A DNA stretch of 64,000 nucleotides from DAOUEO01 sp963763495. GTDB taxonomy: Bacteria; Chloroflexota; Dehalococcoidia; DSTF01; JALHUB01. The translations under genes were made by a program, and so were the position numbers. The stretch is from contig CAVXOY010000019.1 of assembly GCA_963763495.1 (NCBI GenBank), positions 62,001 to 126,000 on the forward strand. Reading direction: 5' to 3'. Under the pieces are notes generated by a model. That model searched no databases. It saw only the letters and a list, made by a program, of their open reading frames with translations, and had not been told where the DNA came from. Of the stretch, positions 42,625-53,506 are shown piece by piece (positions within the stretch are counted from its first letter, which is position 1; each line of letters begins with the position of its first letter).

Positions 42625-44153
42625 TCACATCTCCGGCTGCCAGGCGATCTCGCCGCGAACGACGGTCATCTCGACGGTCAGGGCGGCGATAGCGTCGGCG
42701 GGGACGGCTGTGGGGTCGCCGGAGAGGAGGACGAGGTCGGCGTCTTTGCCGGGGGCGATGCTGCCGCGCTCCCCTTCCTCGAACGCGGACCAGGCCGCCG
42801 ACCAGGTGTGGCAGCGCAAGGCGTCTTCCACGTCGATGGCCTCGTCGACGGAGAGCGTGGCGCCGTTGCGGCTGCGCCGGGTGACGGCCGACTCGATAGA
42901 GCGCAAGGTCGCGGGCGGCACGACGGGCGCATCGGAGGAGGCGGCGATTTCGACGCCGGCGCGGCGCAGGCGGCCCAGCGGATAGAGATGCGGCAGGTCG
43001 GACGGCGGCACCTGAGCGAGGTAGCGGTCGCCGTTGAAGTAGAGGAAGGACGGCTGGGTCACGACGGCGATCCCCGCCCTGCCGATGCGCGCGGCAAGCT
43101 CCGGCGGGCAGATGCCGCAGTGCTCGATGCGGTGGCGATGGTCGGGACGGGGCAGCGCGGCCAGCGCCCGCTCGATGGCGGCGACAGCGGCGGTCACGGC
43201 CCGTTCGCCGACGGCATGGATCGCCACCTGACGGCCCTCTCGATGCACCTGGCCCACCATGTCCGCCAGCTCTTCCTCGTCGGGGTGGAGTCTCATCGCC
43301 CACTTCCTTGATGGCGATCTTCACCGGGCCGCGGCGCAGCCTTCCCGCCAGGTCTGACTGCGGGCAACTGCCCTCGCGATGCGAAGCCCTCCATGAGCGT
43401 CACGCCGAGGGGCAGATGTCCCTCTTCGATCAGGCGGCGGAAAAGCGCCCACTCGGCGGGGCCGTTGGCAGCGGTGGCATCCTGAATCGACGTGACGCCC
43501 TGGGAGAGGAAGACGCGCGCGGCCTGCTCGACTCCCTGCGCCAGCTCGTCGTAGGAGAGCGGCGGTACGGCCGCGTCCACGATCTCGTCCATCTCGATGA
43601 GGAGCCCGGACGGCTCGCCGGTGGTGAGGTCGCGCTCCAGGCTGCCGCCCGGGGGCTCCTCGGTCGCGATGGTGATGCCCGCCAGGGAGAGGGCGAGGCT
43701 GTTGAGGACGCAGGCGTGGCCGGAGCGATGGATGAGGCGGACGGGATGATCAGGGGCAGCGGCGTCGAGGTCCCAGCGGGTGGGATGGCGTCCCTCGGCA
43801 AGGGCGGTCTCGTCGTAGCCGGCGGCGCGGAGCCAGCGGCCGGGCGGCGTCTGGGCAGCGCGATCGCGGAGGAGGCGCTGGATGTCGCCTATCGAGGAGA
43901 CGGCGGCGGGGCTGCAATCGATAGATAGCAGAGAGGCGGCATAGGCGAGGAGATGGCAGTGGGCATCGATGAAGCCGGGGAGAAGGGCGCCGCCCCGGCA
44001 GTCGATGAGGCGGCTGCCGGCGGACCGGAAGGGCGCCACCTCGGCGTCCGAGCCGACGGCGACGATGCGCCCGTCCTCTACGGCGACGGCCCGGGCGCGG
44101 GGACGCGCGGCGTCCATGGTGATGACATCGGCGTTGTGGAGGATGAGGGCCAT
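42625..44153 (-). CDS. Amidohydrolase, YtcJ-like (two frame breaks)
   Basis: After removing one base near 43351 and one near 43297 the gene encodes 508 residues in one frame. Motifs: VITMDAARPRARAVAVEDGRIVAVG, the metal-binding LPGFIDAHCHLLAYA, IHRSGHACVLNSLAL, QGVTSIQDATAANGP, then VKIAIKEVGD, QVAIHAVGERAV, HRIEHCGICPPE, ASSDAPVVPP and the final ALTVEMTVVRGEIAWQPEM. This is the amidohydrolase_3 group that includes N-substituted formamide deformylase. The substrate is not evident. It lies alone on the minus strand. The frame breaks are probably sequence errors. Confidence 0.88.
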
Positions 44154-44238
44154 CTCTTAGCTCCCGCTGTGAGCCCGATCCCCGGCGCCAAGCGGCGTCC
44201 GGGTCGACGGGTCAGCAAACGCGCCTAGAGAGAACAGT

Positions 44239-44265
44239 AAGCCCTTCCCTGAGAGGAAAGGGCTT
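44239..44265 (-). terminator. Terminator after the desulforedoxin-like genes
   Basis: AAGCCCTT and AAGGGCTT form an 8-base-pair stem with a possible extended loop pairing. On the minus strand it is followed by ACTGTTCTCTC. It lies 26 bases after the last small gene. Confidence 0.6.
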
Positions 44266-44290
44266 GCGATGAGTCGTGTTCGGAGCGCGA

Positions 44291-44434
44291 CTAGTCGGCG
44301 GAGGGCAGGACTTTGGGCTGCATCAGCTTCATGGGCTGGCCGCAGCATTCGACTTCGCCCTCGCCCGGCTTGATGCAGAGGATCTCCGTCGCACAGTTGT
44401 CGCACTTGAAGCGCTTACCTAGCTGATTAGCCAT
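44291..44434 (-). CDS. Desulforedoxin-like small metal-binding protein (1)
   Basis: A 47-residue ORF. MANQLGKRFKCDNCATEILC... has CxxC near the start and VECCGQPM near the end, the Fe(SCys)4 pattern of desulforedoxin and of the N-terminal domain of desulfoferrodoxin (CxxC and CC followed by G-x-P-M). An extra cysteine (C20) is present. It may carry a single iron for electron transfer or superoxide defence, or bind zinc. It has a close paralogue immediately upstream. Confidence 0.82.
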   Translation of the reverse strand: MANQLGKRFKCDNCATEILCIKPGEGEVECCGQPMKLMQPKVLPSAD

Positions 44435-44461
44435 TCTGACACCCCTTGCGCCTCGCTCGAG

Positions 44462-44581
44462 TCAGCTCTTCTGCTGCATAGGCTGGCCGCAACAGACAAG
44501 CTGTCCCTCGCCGGGCTTGGTGATTATGAACTCCGAGCCGCACTTGCTACAGAAGTAACGCTTTCCTGCTTGATTGGCCAC
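44462..44581 (-). CDS. Desulforedoxin-like small metal-binding protein (2)
   Basis: A 39-residue ORF starting at GTG 44581 (ANQAGKRYFCSKCGSEF). It ends LVCCGQPMQQKS and shares the layout of its neighbour (CxxC, KPGEG, CCGQPM). An ATG two codons out of frame upstream does not give a comparable product. The two genes are 27 bases apart and share the downstream terminator, so they probably form one transcript. Confidence 0.78.
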   Translation of the reverse strand: MANQAGKRYFCSKCGSEFIITKPGEGQLVCCGQPMQQKS

Positions 44582-44801
44582 CGCGCATCACCTGCCATGT
44601 CTAAGATTCGGGGCTGGTCCGCCCCTTCCGTCGGCGTAGCTTCCAGGAAAAGTGTATAGCAGCCCCCCGATATCGGTCAACAGCGATTGTTATAGCGAGA
44701 ACAAGCGGCCAGAGAGCAGGTCAGCGCTATCTTGCCTGCCGGTGGAACTAGACGCCCTTGGCCATCGCCGATATTTTTTCGAATTTTCCCCTTCAGGGGG
44801 G

Positions 44802-44844
44802 TTGACAAGTGCCGAGATATTATATATGCTCATATTGACATATA
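44802..44844 (+). promoter_or_regulatory. Promoter and candidate operator of the ArsR-type gene
   Basis: TTGACA at 44802-44807 and TATGCT at 44825-44830 are 17 bases apart. An inverted repeat TATATG/CATATA (44823-44828 and 44839-44844) overlaps the -10 in a locally AT-rich stretch within GC-rich DNA. ArsR-family operators are AT-rich inverted repeats of this kind, so autoregulation by the downstream gene is a reasonable inference. A second TTGACA at 44835-44840 is also present. Confidence 0.5.
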
Positions 44845-44870
44845 CACATTGTAGCTAGGGGGCAAAGATT

Positions 44871-46007
44871 ATGCCAAGATTGACGCAGACGGCAACACCC
44901 AAACAGACCGTAGAGTTCGTTGTCTCGGTCCCGCTGGATCTGATGAATGCCCTCTACTTCACCCACCTGGCAGCCGACGCGGAGGGCATCGACGGCTGGC
45001 CCAAGCAGGTCCGCACCGAGATGGACCCTGCCCTGCTAGCGGAGACCGATTTCCTCTACACCTTCCCGAAGGGTCAACCGGGCGTCATGGGTACGATGGG
45101 AGACCGCCTGTTTGCCCACCGGGAGACCTGGCAGGACGTGGACTCGCTTGTCCGCTTCGTGCGCCAGTTGCCGCTGGGCATCGGCGAATGGCCCGAGCGG
45201 CCGGGAATCCAGGGACTCGCTTTCTGCAGCATCCATTCACTCTTCGACTGCGGCGATCTCGACATCAGTTCGCTTGAGGATGTCAGAGGAGCGCTACGAG
45301 ATATCCTGCAGAAAGAAGGCCTCGACGCCGGCGCCGTGCTGGCCGTCTACGACCGGCCGGAAGAACTGCGGGAGCGGATGGCCCGCCTAATCGAGCGGTT
45401 TTACGAAGAGCACTATCGCCACGACCTGCCGCAGCGCCTACCCTGCATGGAGCGCAGCGTCGCCGCCCACAGGGGTTCGTCCGAGCCAGACGTCATCCAG
45501 CTCGCTCGCAAGCTGACGGGCAGGCAGACGTCGTGCCTCGAGGATGTCTGTCCCGGACCGTACGATGAGCTCATATTCGCGCCCTCACTCGACATGGGCC
45601 CCTACACCTCATGCGCGGAGGTCGGCAAGATACACGGCCTCTTCTACCCGTGTGAATCGGAGTACGCCGACGGTGTGCCCCCGGAGGAGGCGGAGCAAAC
45701 GCGGCGAATGGCGCGCGTCTACAAGGCGCTGAGCGACGAGCAGCGGCTGCGCATCCTGCACCTGCTGCGAGATGGTGAGATGTACGCTCAAGAGATCGTG
45801 GAGCGTACAGGGCTCAACCAGTCCGTCATTTCGCGCCACCTCACTTTCATGAGCGCCGTAGGACTGGTGAAGTCGCGACGCCAAAACAACATGAAGTTCT
45901 TCTCGATCAACCCCTCTGTCTCGGAGGAGCTGAGAAGGGCGTTGGAGCTGTTTGTCCCCGGCTCGGCAGAGGCCGCGGGGACGCCCCGGCAGGGAGGAGG
46001 GTCATAA
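44871..46007 (+). CDS. ArsR-family regulator with long N-terminal sensor domain
   Basis: 378 residues, far longer than the usual 100-residue ArsR. The C-terminal ~80 residues are a winged helix: MARVYKALSDEQRLRILHLLRDGEMYAQEIVERTGLNQSVISRHLTFMSAVGLVKSRRQNNMKFFSIN. The first 280 residues resemble DUF5937-type domains in long ArsR proteins: VEFVVSVPLDLMNALYFTHLAADAEG, then helical segments. Cysteines near SCLEDVCPG, SCAEVGK and FYPCESE could sense metal or redox state. The stop codon overlaps the start of the next small gene (TAATG). Confidence 0.86.
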   Translation: MPRLTQTATPKQTVEFVVSVPLDLMNALYFTHLAADAEGIDGWPKQVRTEMDPALLAETDFLYTFPKGQPGVMGTMGDRLFAHRETWQDVDSLVRFVRQLPLGIGEWPERPGIQGLAFCSIHSLFDCGDLDISSLEDVRGALRDILQKEGLDAGAVLAVYDRPEELRERMARLIERFYEEHYRHDLPQRLPCMERSVAAHRGSSEPDVIQLARKLTGRQTSCLEDVCPGPYDELIFAPSLDMGPYTSCAEVGKIHGLFYPCESEYADGVPPEEAEQTRRMARVYKALSDEQRLRILHLLRDGEMYAQEIVERTGLNQSVISRHLTFMSAVGLVKSRRQNNMKFFSINPSVSEELRRALELFVPGSAEAAGTPRQGGGS

Positions 46008-46226
46008 TGCTGCACGACATCTATGTACGGGAGAAGCTTAGAGAGATTGGCCGACCTATCGGCGAGCCGCCGCGGCCGCCTCTGGCGGTTGATGACGCCT
46101 CCGGAGCTGATCCTTCTGGCACGCTCCATGGGCGGGCTGCTCTGCCGGGTGGGCGAACGACTGCAGTCGCTTGGAGCGCCGGCCGAACGCAGGCCGCAGG
46201 GCGCCCGACTAAGGGAGCCCGGCTAG
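46007..46226 (+). CDS. Small conserved-looking protein coupled to the regulator (one frame break)
   Basis: The ATG overlaps the stop of the regulator. The N-terminal frame reads MLHDIYVREKLREI. After one extra base near 46050 the next frame continues ADLSASRRGRLWRLM, then a hydrophobic stretch PELILLARSMGGLLCRVGERLQSLG and a basic end at TAG 46226. Repaired length is 72 residues. I recall short Chloroflexota proteins with the same layout, a helical start with an arginine cluster and an amphipathic helix, but cannot name a family. Confidence 0.55.
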
Positions 46227-46260
46227 GGGCTGGCCAAGCCACAACAGCAAGACACGACGG

Positions 46261-46278
46261 GGAGGGCTACGGCCCTCC
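46261..46278. terminator. Hairpin between convergent genes
   Basis: GGAGGGC-TACG-GCCCTCC: a 7-base-pair stem capped by a 4-base loop, followed by TCTT on the plus strand. It lies 35 bases after the small protein and 46 before the end of the convergent glycosyltransferase. Confidence 0.5.
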
Positions 46279-46324
46279 TCTTACATTTCGTGGATCGAAA
46301 GGCCGTCCAGGACGAGGAAGAGGG

Positions 46325-47050
46325 CTAGGCTGAGGTGGGGCGCTTGGGGATGCGGCGGCGGCGCATGCGGGCGAGGCCGCGCAGGTCCTCGGAGACAGTG
46401 GACTGGATGTTGACGCGCGTGTCGGGGTCCTCGACCCAGCGGACGGGTATCTCCTTGATCCGGTAGCCACCCTTGTCGGCGAGGATGAGAAGCTCGGTGT
46501 CGAAGAACCACTCCTCGTTCTCGATGAGGGGAATAAGCTCCTGGGCGGCCTGACGGCTGATCCCCTTGAAGCCGCACTGGGCATCGACGAAGTGGGTGAA
46601 GAAGAGGGCGCGGATGAGGACGTTGTAGGTGCGGGAGATGAACTCGCGGCGGAAGGAGCGGGTGGTCTGAGCGCCCTTCTTGAGCCGCGAGCCGATCGCC
46701 ACGTCGTAGCCCTCGTCGGCGATGGCAGCGACGAGCGGCGGGAAGAAGGATAGGTCGGTGGAGAGGTCGACGTCCATGTAGGTGAGGACGTCGGCGTCGC
46801 TGCCCAGCCAGGCGGCGCGGAGGGCACGCCCCCGTCCCTTCTGAGGGATATGCAAGGGAGACACGTCCCCGTGCTCCTCGGCCATGCGCTGGGCGACGGC
46901 AAGGGTGCCGTCCGTCGAGGCGTTGTCGGCGACGACGATGCGCCAGTCGTGGGGCAGGTTATTGTCGAGGAAGGCCCGGAGCCTGGCCACGCTCTGCGCC
47001 AGGACGTGCTCCTCGTTGTAGACCGGTATCACAACGTCAACGGTGGCCAT
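46325..47050 (-). CDS. Family 2 glycosyltransferase, dolichyl-phosphate mannose synthase-like
   Basis: 241 residues, GT-A fold. VDVVIPVYNEEHVLAQSVARL, IVVADNASTDGT and the DxD-containing YMDVDLSTDLSFFPPLV are followed by DVAIGSRLKKGAQTTRS and the acceptor loop FVDAQCGFKGISRQAAQEL. It likely moves a hexose from a nucleotide sugar onto polyprenyl phosphate at the cytoplasmic face. There is no membrane helix. It is preceded by the GalT-like gene at a 24-base gap. Confidence 0.88.
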   Translation of the reverse strand: MATVDVVIPVYNEEHVLAQSVARLRAFLDNNLPHDWRIVVADNASTDGTLAVAQRMAEEHGDVSPLHIPQKGRGRALRAAWLGSDADVLTYMDVDLSTDLSFFPPLVAAIADEGYDVAIGSRLKKGAQTTRSFRREFISRTYNVLIRALFFTHFVDAQCGFKGISRQAAQELIPLIENEEWFFDTELLILADKGGYRIKEIPVRWVEDPDTRVNIQSTVSEDLRGLARMRRRRIPKRPTSA

Positions 47051-47074
47051 CGCGGTTTCCTTTTCTAGCGTCTC

Positions 47075-48185
47075 TCAGGCGCCCAGAGTATCCCGCAAGC
47101 GGCGCGCCAGTCGCAAGGGGTCGCCGGCGATGACGCTGGCGCCGTAAAGCTCCATCGCGCCGATGTCGCTGGTGCGGCTGCCGGGGTCGCCGCGGTCGAC
47201 GAGGTAGACGGCGACAGGAAAGCCGCTCCAGTCCTCCTCGACGGGGGCGAGCGGCGGCATATGGAACGCAAGGTTGAAGGAGGAGACGCCGAGGCGGTCG
47301 CGGTAGCAGGCGAGGAGGTCGTAAAGGGTGTCGATCAACTCCGGGCCGACCTGGGGAGCGATGAGAATCGCCTCGTTCTCTTTGACCGGCGTCAGGCTGG
47401 CCAGTACCTTCACTTCTCCCCTCTGAAAGCCGCAGCCGACCGAGGCGTGGGCCTGATAGAGGTCGTCGAAGTAGCTGCTGCCATGCTCGGTCGCGATAGG
47501 AGAGGGCGAGCCGCCGGAGCTGCTCCACCGCCGGATAGTGCGCCCCCCGGCCGAGCAGGGCCTGGGCGTGGCCGTGAACGAGGGAGGCGCCGGCCCGCCA
47601 GAGGCAGTTCCATATGAAGAGGAAGTACTTGGCGGAAGGATCGCTGCGATGGGCCGTCTCCGCCCAGCGGAAGGCGGTATCGACGTAATCGTGGAGCATC
47701 TCGCGGTTGAAGTTGAGAGGGTTGAGCGCCTTGAAGACGATGACGGCGTGCAGGCCGTCGCACTTGGCGACGTTGGACGCGGTGACGCAGAAGCGGCCCT
47801 CGACGCGGCCGAAGGTGTCGGCGGGAGTGCCGGAGTAGGGGTCGGCGAGCGGGTCTTCCACCGCGGGGCCGAACTCCTTCTCCAGGCCGGCAGAGGCATC
47901 TGCGCCTTCGCTGCCGGCCCAGTGAGGGCGGCGAGAGCGCAGGGGATTGAAGAGGGCGCCGCGACCGGTCACGAGGTTGGTGACGCGCACGACCGTCTGC
48001 TCCAGGGTAGCGTCGACGCTGCCGAAGTAGCGCTCGATCCAGGGGCGCATGGCGTCGGGCGGGACGATACGGCCCTCGGTGACGTCGACGCGGAAGATGC
48101 GCTGGAAGACGGCCTTTTCGGACGCAGGGAGGCGCTCCACGATGTGGGGCAGGTCTGCGATCCCGGTGTCTTCGGTTGAGGGCAT
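47075..48185 (-). CDS. Galactose-1-phosphate uridylyltransferase-like protein (one frame break)
   Basis: Repaired to 369 residues by removing one base near 47489. ALFNPLRSRRPHW, CVTASNVAKCDGLHAVIVFKALNPLNF and ASLVHGHAQALLGRG show a GalT/HIT-superfamily nucleotidyltransferase. The His-x-His-x-Gln triad is HGHAQ. The C-terminal frame has VKVLASLTPVKENEAILIAPQVG. It is shorter and more divergent than GalT of the Leloir pathway, so it may be an ADP-sugar or ATP phosphorylase relative. It neighbours purH and the glycosyltransferase. The frame break is probably a sequence error. Confidence 0.72.
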
Positions 48186-48243
48186 GGCGGGAATAGTGTA
48201 TCTGGTTGGCCTACGTCAGACCAGCGGGCACGAGCCGTCGTGC

Positions 48244-49773
<1,530 letters not shown>

Positions 49774-49807
49774 ACGGTTTCTAGAATGACCCCCTCTTCA
49801 ATGGAGA

Positions 49808-50878
49808 TTATGCCAAGATCACCCGGTCCTGACCGGTCTGGGGCACCACCTGCCCCACAACCATCACTTCGGGGAGGAGGGACTTCACGGCGTCGACGGC
49901 GGCGGGGTCGCAGACCAGCACCAGACCCAGTCCCATGTTGAAGACGCGGTACATCTCCTCCTCGCTAACGTTACCCTCTCGCTGGATCAGCGTAAAGAGC
50001 GGCGGCACCCGCCAGCTCTTCTTGTCGAAGCGGGCGGCGAGGCCGTCGGGAATGACACGCGGCACGTTGTCGATGAGGCCGCCGCCGGTGATGTGGGCGA
50101 TCCCCTTGAGGTGCGGCAGCAGCGGCTTGACCTCGCGGTAGTAGCAGCGATGAGGGACGAGCAGGGCCTCGCCCAGGGTCACTCCCAGATCGGGGTAGGT
50201 GCGGTAGAGAGCGGCCCGCTCCGCCTCGGGGTCGCCGCCGCGGCCGATGTTGAAGACCTGGCGGACGAGCGAGTAGCCGTTGGTGTGGAGGCCGCTGGAG
50301 GCGAGACCCAGCAGCACGTCACCCGCCGCGATGCGCGAGCCGTCGATGATCCGGTCGCGCTCGACGACGCCGACGATGAAGCCGACGAGGTCGAAGGCGC
50401 CGGGGCCGTAGAGGTCGGGCATGTCCGCCGTCTCGCCGCCGATGAGGGCGCAGCCGGCGTCGCGGCAGGCGGCGGCCATACCGCTCACGATCGCCAGCCT
50501 CTGCTCCTCCGTCAGGTCGCTGCTGGCGAGGTAGTCGAGGAAGAAGAGGGGCTCGGCGCCGGTGGTGAAGATGTCGTTGACACAGTGGTTGACGAGGTCG
50601 ACGCCGATGGTGTCGTAGCGGCCCATGGCGGCGGCGACGTTGAGCTTGGTGCCGACGCCGTCGGCGCTGGACACGAGGACGGGATCGCGGTAGCCGGCGA
50701 GACGGAAGAGAGAGGCGAAGGGCCCGACGCCCGCCAGCACTTCCGGCCGGCTGGTCGAACGGGCGAGCGCTTTGATGCGAGAGGCGAGCCGCTGGCCGGC
50801 GTCTATGTCGACGCCCGCTTGGGCATAGGCAGATTGACGTTCGCGTGTTTCATCCATAAGGAGAGGACAGACTCCCAA
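49808..50878 (-). CDS. purM: Phosphoribosylformylglycinamidine cyclo-ligase
   Basis: 356 residues, AIR synthetase. SYAQAGVDIDAGQRL, FRLAGYRDPVLVSSADGVGTKLNVA, GVDLVNHCVNDIFTTGAEPLFFLDYLA, ALIGGETADMPDLY and HITGGGLIDNVPRVIP are the PurM motifs. It closes the imidazole ring in purine synthesis. It lies between purF (32 bases) and purH. Confidence 0.97.
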   Translation of the reverse strand: MGVCPLLMDETRERQSAYAQAGVDIDAGQRLASRIKALARSTSRPEVLAGVGPFASLFRLAGYRDPVLVSSADGVGTKLNVAAAMGRYDTIGVDLVNHCVNDIFTTGAEPLFFLDYLASSDLTEEQRLAIVSGMAAACRDAGCALIGGETADMPDLYGPGAFDLVGFIVGVVERDRIIDGSRIAAGDVLLGLASSGLHTNGYSLVRQVFNIGRGGDPEAERAALYRTYPDLGVTLGEALLVPHRCYYREVKPLLPHLKGIAHITGGGLIDNVPRVIPDGLAARFDKKSWRVPPLFTLIQREGNVSEEEMYRVFNMGLGLVLVCDPAAVDAVKSLLPEVMVVGQVVPQTGQDRVILA

Positions 50879-50910
50879 GAACTAGGCCAGGTGTTCCGTC
50901 GCCGGTTGGG

Positions 50911-52476
50911 CTAACTGGAGGACGGCGCGGGTACGCTCTCCACCCACTCGAGATCGTGGCGGTCGCGCGCGTCGAGCGGCGCCTCCAGGGCCAGCTTGTC
51001 CATCTGAAGCGGGACATCAAGCGGGTAGGAGCCGCTGAAGCAGGCGAGACAGAACGTCTCCCGCGGCAGGCCGACCGACTCGACCAGACCATCGAGGCTG
51101 AGATAGCCGAGGCTGTCGGCGTCGATATGCTCTCGTATCTCTTCCACCGTCTTCTGGGCAGCGATAAGCTCCCAGCGGGCGGCCATGTCTACACCTAAGA
51201 AACAGGGATGGGTGATCGGCGGGGAGGTGATCCGCATGTGGACCTCCCGCGCGCCCGCCCGGCGCAGCATCCGGACGACGCGGGGTGTGGTCGTCCCGCG
51301 GACGATGCTGTCGTCGACCACGACGACGCGCTGCCCGCTCAGTATCTCGGGCAGGGGGTTGAACTTCAGTTGAACGCCGACGTCGCGGATGCGCTGGTCG
51401 GGCATGATGAAGGTGCGGCCCACGTAGCGGTTCTTGACCAGCCCCTCGACGAAGGGGATGCCGGACTCCTGGGAATAGCCGATGGCGGCGGCGGTGGCGG
51501 AGTCGGGCACGCCGATGACCACGTCGGCGTCCACCGGGTACTCGCGGGCAAGACGGGCGCCCATCGCCATGCGCACCGGATAGAGAAGCTTGCCCCGGAT
51601 AGTGCTATCGGGGCGGGCGAAATAGATGTACTCGAAGATGCAGAAGGCGCTTCCCCTGTTCTCCAGGGGGAAGAAGCTGTGGACGCCGGAGCCGTCGATC
51701 TGGACGACCTCGCCGGGCTCAACCTCGCGGAGGAAGGTGGCGCCGAGGTGGTCGAAGGCGCAGCTCTCGGAGGCGACGGCCCAGCCGCCGTTGAAGCGGC
51801 CGAGGCAGAGGGGTCGCACGCCGAGGGGGTCGCGCACCGCCAGCAGCTCGTCCGGCGTGAGGACGACGAGGCTGTAGGCGCCCTGGACACGGCGCATCAT
51901 GTGGGCAAAGCGCTCCTCCCAGGTACGGCCGGGGGCATGGGCGAGGATGCGGGCCATCACCTCGGAGTCGGTGGTGGTGGTGAACTCGTGCCCCTCCTCC
52001 TCAAGGTCGGCGCGCAGGAGATCGGCGTTGACAAGGTTGCCGTTGTGAGCGAGGGCGAGCTGGCCGTTGGGGCCTTGAACGCGGAAGGGCTGGGCGTTCT
52101 TGATACGGCTGGAGCCGGTGGTGGAGTAGCGGTTGTGGCCTATCGCGATGTCGCCGGGGAGGTGGCGAAGGTCTTCCTCATCGAAGACCTGGGAGACGAG
52201 ACCCATTCCGAGGTGGAGGTGAATGCCGTGTCCGTCGGCTGTGGCTATACCTGCGCTCTCCTGCCCTCTGTGCTGGAGCGCATAGAGTCCGTAGAAAGCG
52301 ACCCGGGCGACGTCTTCGCCGGGAGCATAGACTCCGAAGACGCCGCAATATTCCCGGGGGCTGGACAGCACGCGTACCTCCTGCCCTAGAGCAGTCGCAT
52401 CCCCGTCAACGAAAACCACGAGAATGATAATCCCGCCGGTCGGAGCGCGCAAGGCAAGCGACCGGCAGATCATCAC
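50911..52476 (-). CDS. purF: Amidophosphoribosyltransferase
   Basis: Catalyses the first step of purine synthesis, PRPP plus glutamine to phosphoribosylamine. The glutaminase domain begins at the catalytic cysteine in CGVFGVYAPGED, so some 40 residues before it are a propeptide in the longest frame. The true start may be ATG 52473 or GTG 52419. HRGQESAGIATADG and IGHNRYSTTGSS follow. The PRTase loop is VVVVDDSIVRGTTTPR, and cysteines at the C-terminus (CFSGSYPLDVP, with ETFCLACF) fit the 4Fe-4S Gram-positive type. It is the head of the purF-purM-purH run. Confidence 0.96.
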   Translation of the reverse strand: MMICRSLALRAPTGGIIILVVFVDGDATALGQEVRVLSSPREYCGVFGVYAPGEDVARVAFYGLYALQHRGQESAGIATADGHGIHLHLGMGLVSQVFDEEDLRHLPGDIAIGHNRYSTTGSSRIKNAQPFRVQGPNGQLALAHNGNLVNADLLRADLEEEGHEFTTTTDSEVMARILAHAPGRTWEERFAHMMRRVQGAYSLVVLTPDELLAVRDPLGVRPLCLGRFNGGWAVASESCAFDHLGATFLREVEPGEVVQIDGSGVHSFFPLENRGSAFCIFEYIYFARPDSTIRGKLLYPVRMAMGARLAREYPVDADVVIGVPDSATAAAIGYSQESGIPFVEGLVKNRYVGRTFIMPDQRIRDVGVQLKFNPLPEILSGQRVVVVDDSIVRGTTTPRVVRMLRRAGAREVHMRITSPPITHPCFLGVDMAARWELIAAQKTVEEIREHIDADSLGYLSLDGLVESVGLPRETFCLACFSGSYPLDVPLQMDKLALEAPLDARDRHDLEWVESVPAPSSS

Positions 52477-52552
52477 TCCTTACACTCCAATTCTATCATC
52501 GGCCAAGGAGAGGGTCAATTTGAGAGGGCGGCCCAGGCGGATCGCCTGGACG

Positions 52553-53506
52553 CTAGGCATGCGGGCCGTGGGGCTCAGCCATGCCGTTGGGCGAGAGGGT
52601 GCAGTGGAGGGCGTTGGGGTCGCACACGTCGGTCTCCATCTGGATCGTGCTGTGGCCGATGGCAAAGCGTTCGGACAGCAGCTCGTTCACGCGCTCGAGG
52701 AGGAGACAGGCCTGAGCGATTGTCTGGTCCTCGACGAGAAGATGGCAACTCAGGGCATGGATGCTGGGCGTGATCGACCAGACGTGGAGGTCATGCATCC
52801 CCCGGACACCGGGGACGCGGCCCATCTCTCGCACCAGCTCATCGATATCGATGTGGGCAGGCGAGGCCTCGAGGAAGATGGAGGCGGCCTCGCGGATTAT
52901 TCCTACGGCCCCGACAAGAATGATGACGCCGATGACGACGCTGATCAGGGGGTCCATCCAGAGCCAGCCGGCGGCAACGACGGCGACGGCCGCCACCAAG
53001 ACCCCCACCGAGCCCAGGAGGTCGCCGAGGACATGAAGGAAGGCGCTGCGGACGTTAAGGCTGTGGCGGCTCTCCTCATGGAGCACCCAGGCGACGACAA
53101 GGTTGACGAGGCCACCGGCGAGCGCCATCGCCAGGAGAAGCGTCCCTTTCACCTCCGGCGGCTCGCCCAGACGGCCTGCCGCCTCGATGAAGATGACGAC
53201 GGCGACGGCAACCACGGCGACGGCGTTGACGACGGCGACGAGGATGCCGACACGGTGATAGCCGAAGGTCATGCGACCGCTGGCGGCGCGGCCCGACTGG
53301 TGCACGGCGATCCAGCTCAGGCCGAGGGCGAAGAGGTCGGCGAGCACGTGACCGGCGTCGGAGAGGAGGGCCAGGCTGTTGGCGAGGAGGCCGGTGACCA
53401 CCTCCGCGACGAGGATGATGACGGTCAAGAAGAGGGCAATCTGGAGCTTCTTCGCCGCGGGGGGAACGATCAGGAGATGCTCCGGGTGCATGACAGCGCC
53501 GCGCAT
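52553..53506 (-). CDS. Cation diffusion facilitator (zinc/cobalt/cadmium efflux) protein
   Basis: About 317 residues from the ATG at 53506; the open frame upstream overlaps the glycosyltransferase and is not CDF-like. Six membrane helices are predicted. Metal site A is made of LLSDAGHVLADLF in helix 2 and HVLGDLLGSVG in helix 5. The cytoplasmic C-terminal domain has VREMGRVPGVRGMHDLHVWSI and ends in a histidine-rich tail (EPHGPHA). The HxxxD arrangement fits zinc-type transporters of the CzcD group. It overlaps the glycosyltransferase by 37 bases. Confidence 0.93.
   Translation of the reverse strand: MRGAVMHPEHLLIVPPAAKKLQIALFLTVIILVAEVVTGLLANSLALLSDAGHVLADLFALGLSWIAVHQSGRAASGRMTFGYHRVGILVAVVNAVAVVAVAVVIFIEAAGRLGEPPEVKGTLLLAMALAGGLVNLVVAWVLHEESRHSLNVRSAFLHVLGDLLGSVGVLVAAVAVVAAGWLWMDPLISVVIGVIILVGAVGIIREAASIFLEASPAHIDIDELVREMGRVPGVRGMHDLHVWSITPSIHALSCHLLVEDQTIAQACLLLERVNELLSERFAIGHSTIQMETDVCDPNALHCTLSPNGMAEPHGPHA

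Noticed and set aside
42486..42692. A 68-codon plus-strand frame upstream of the amidohydrolase end
   Set aside because: Arginine/serine-rich composition with no RBS and overlap with the conserved end of the amidohydrolase.
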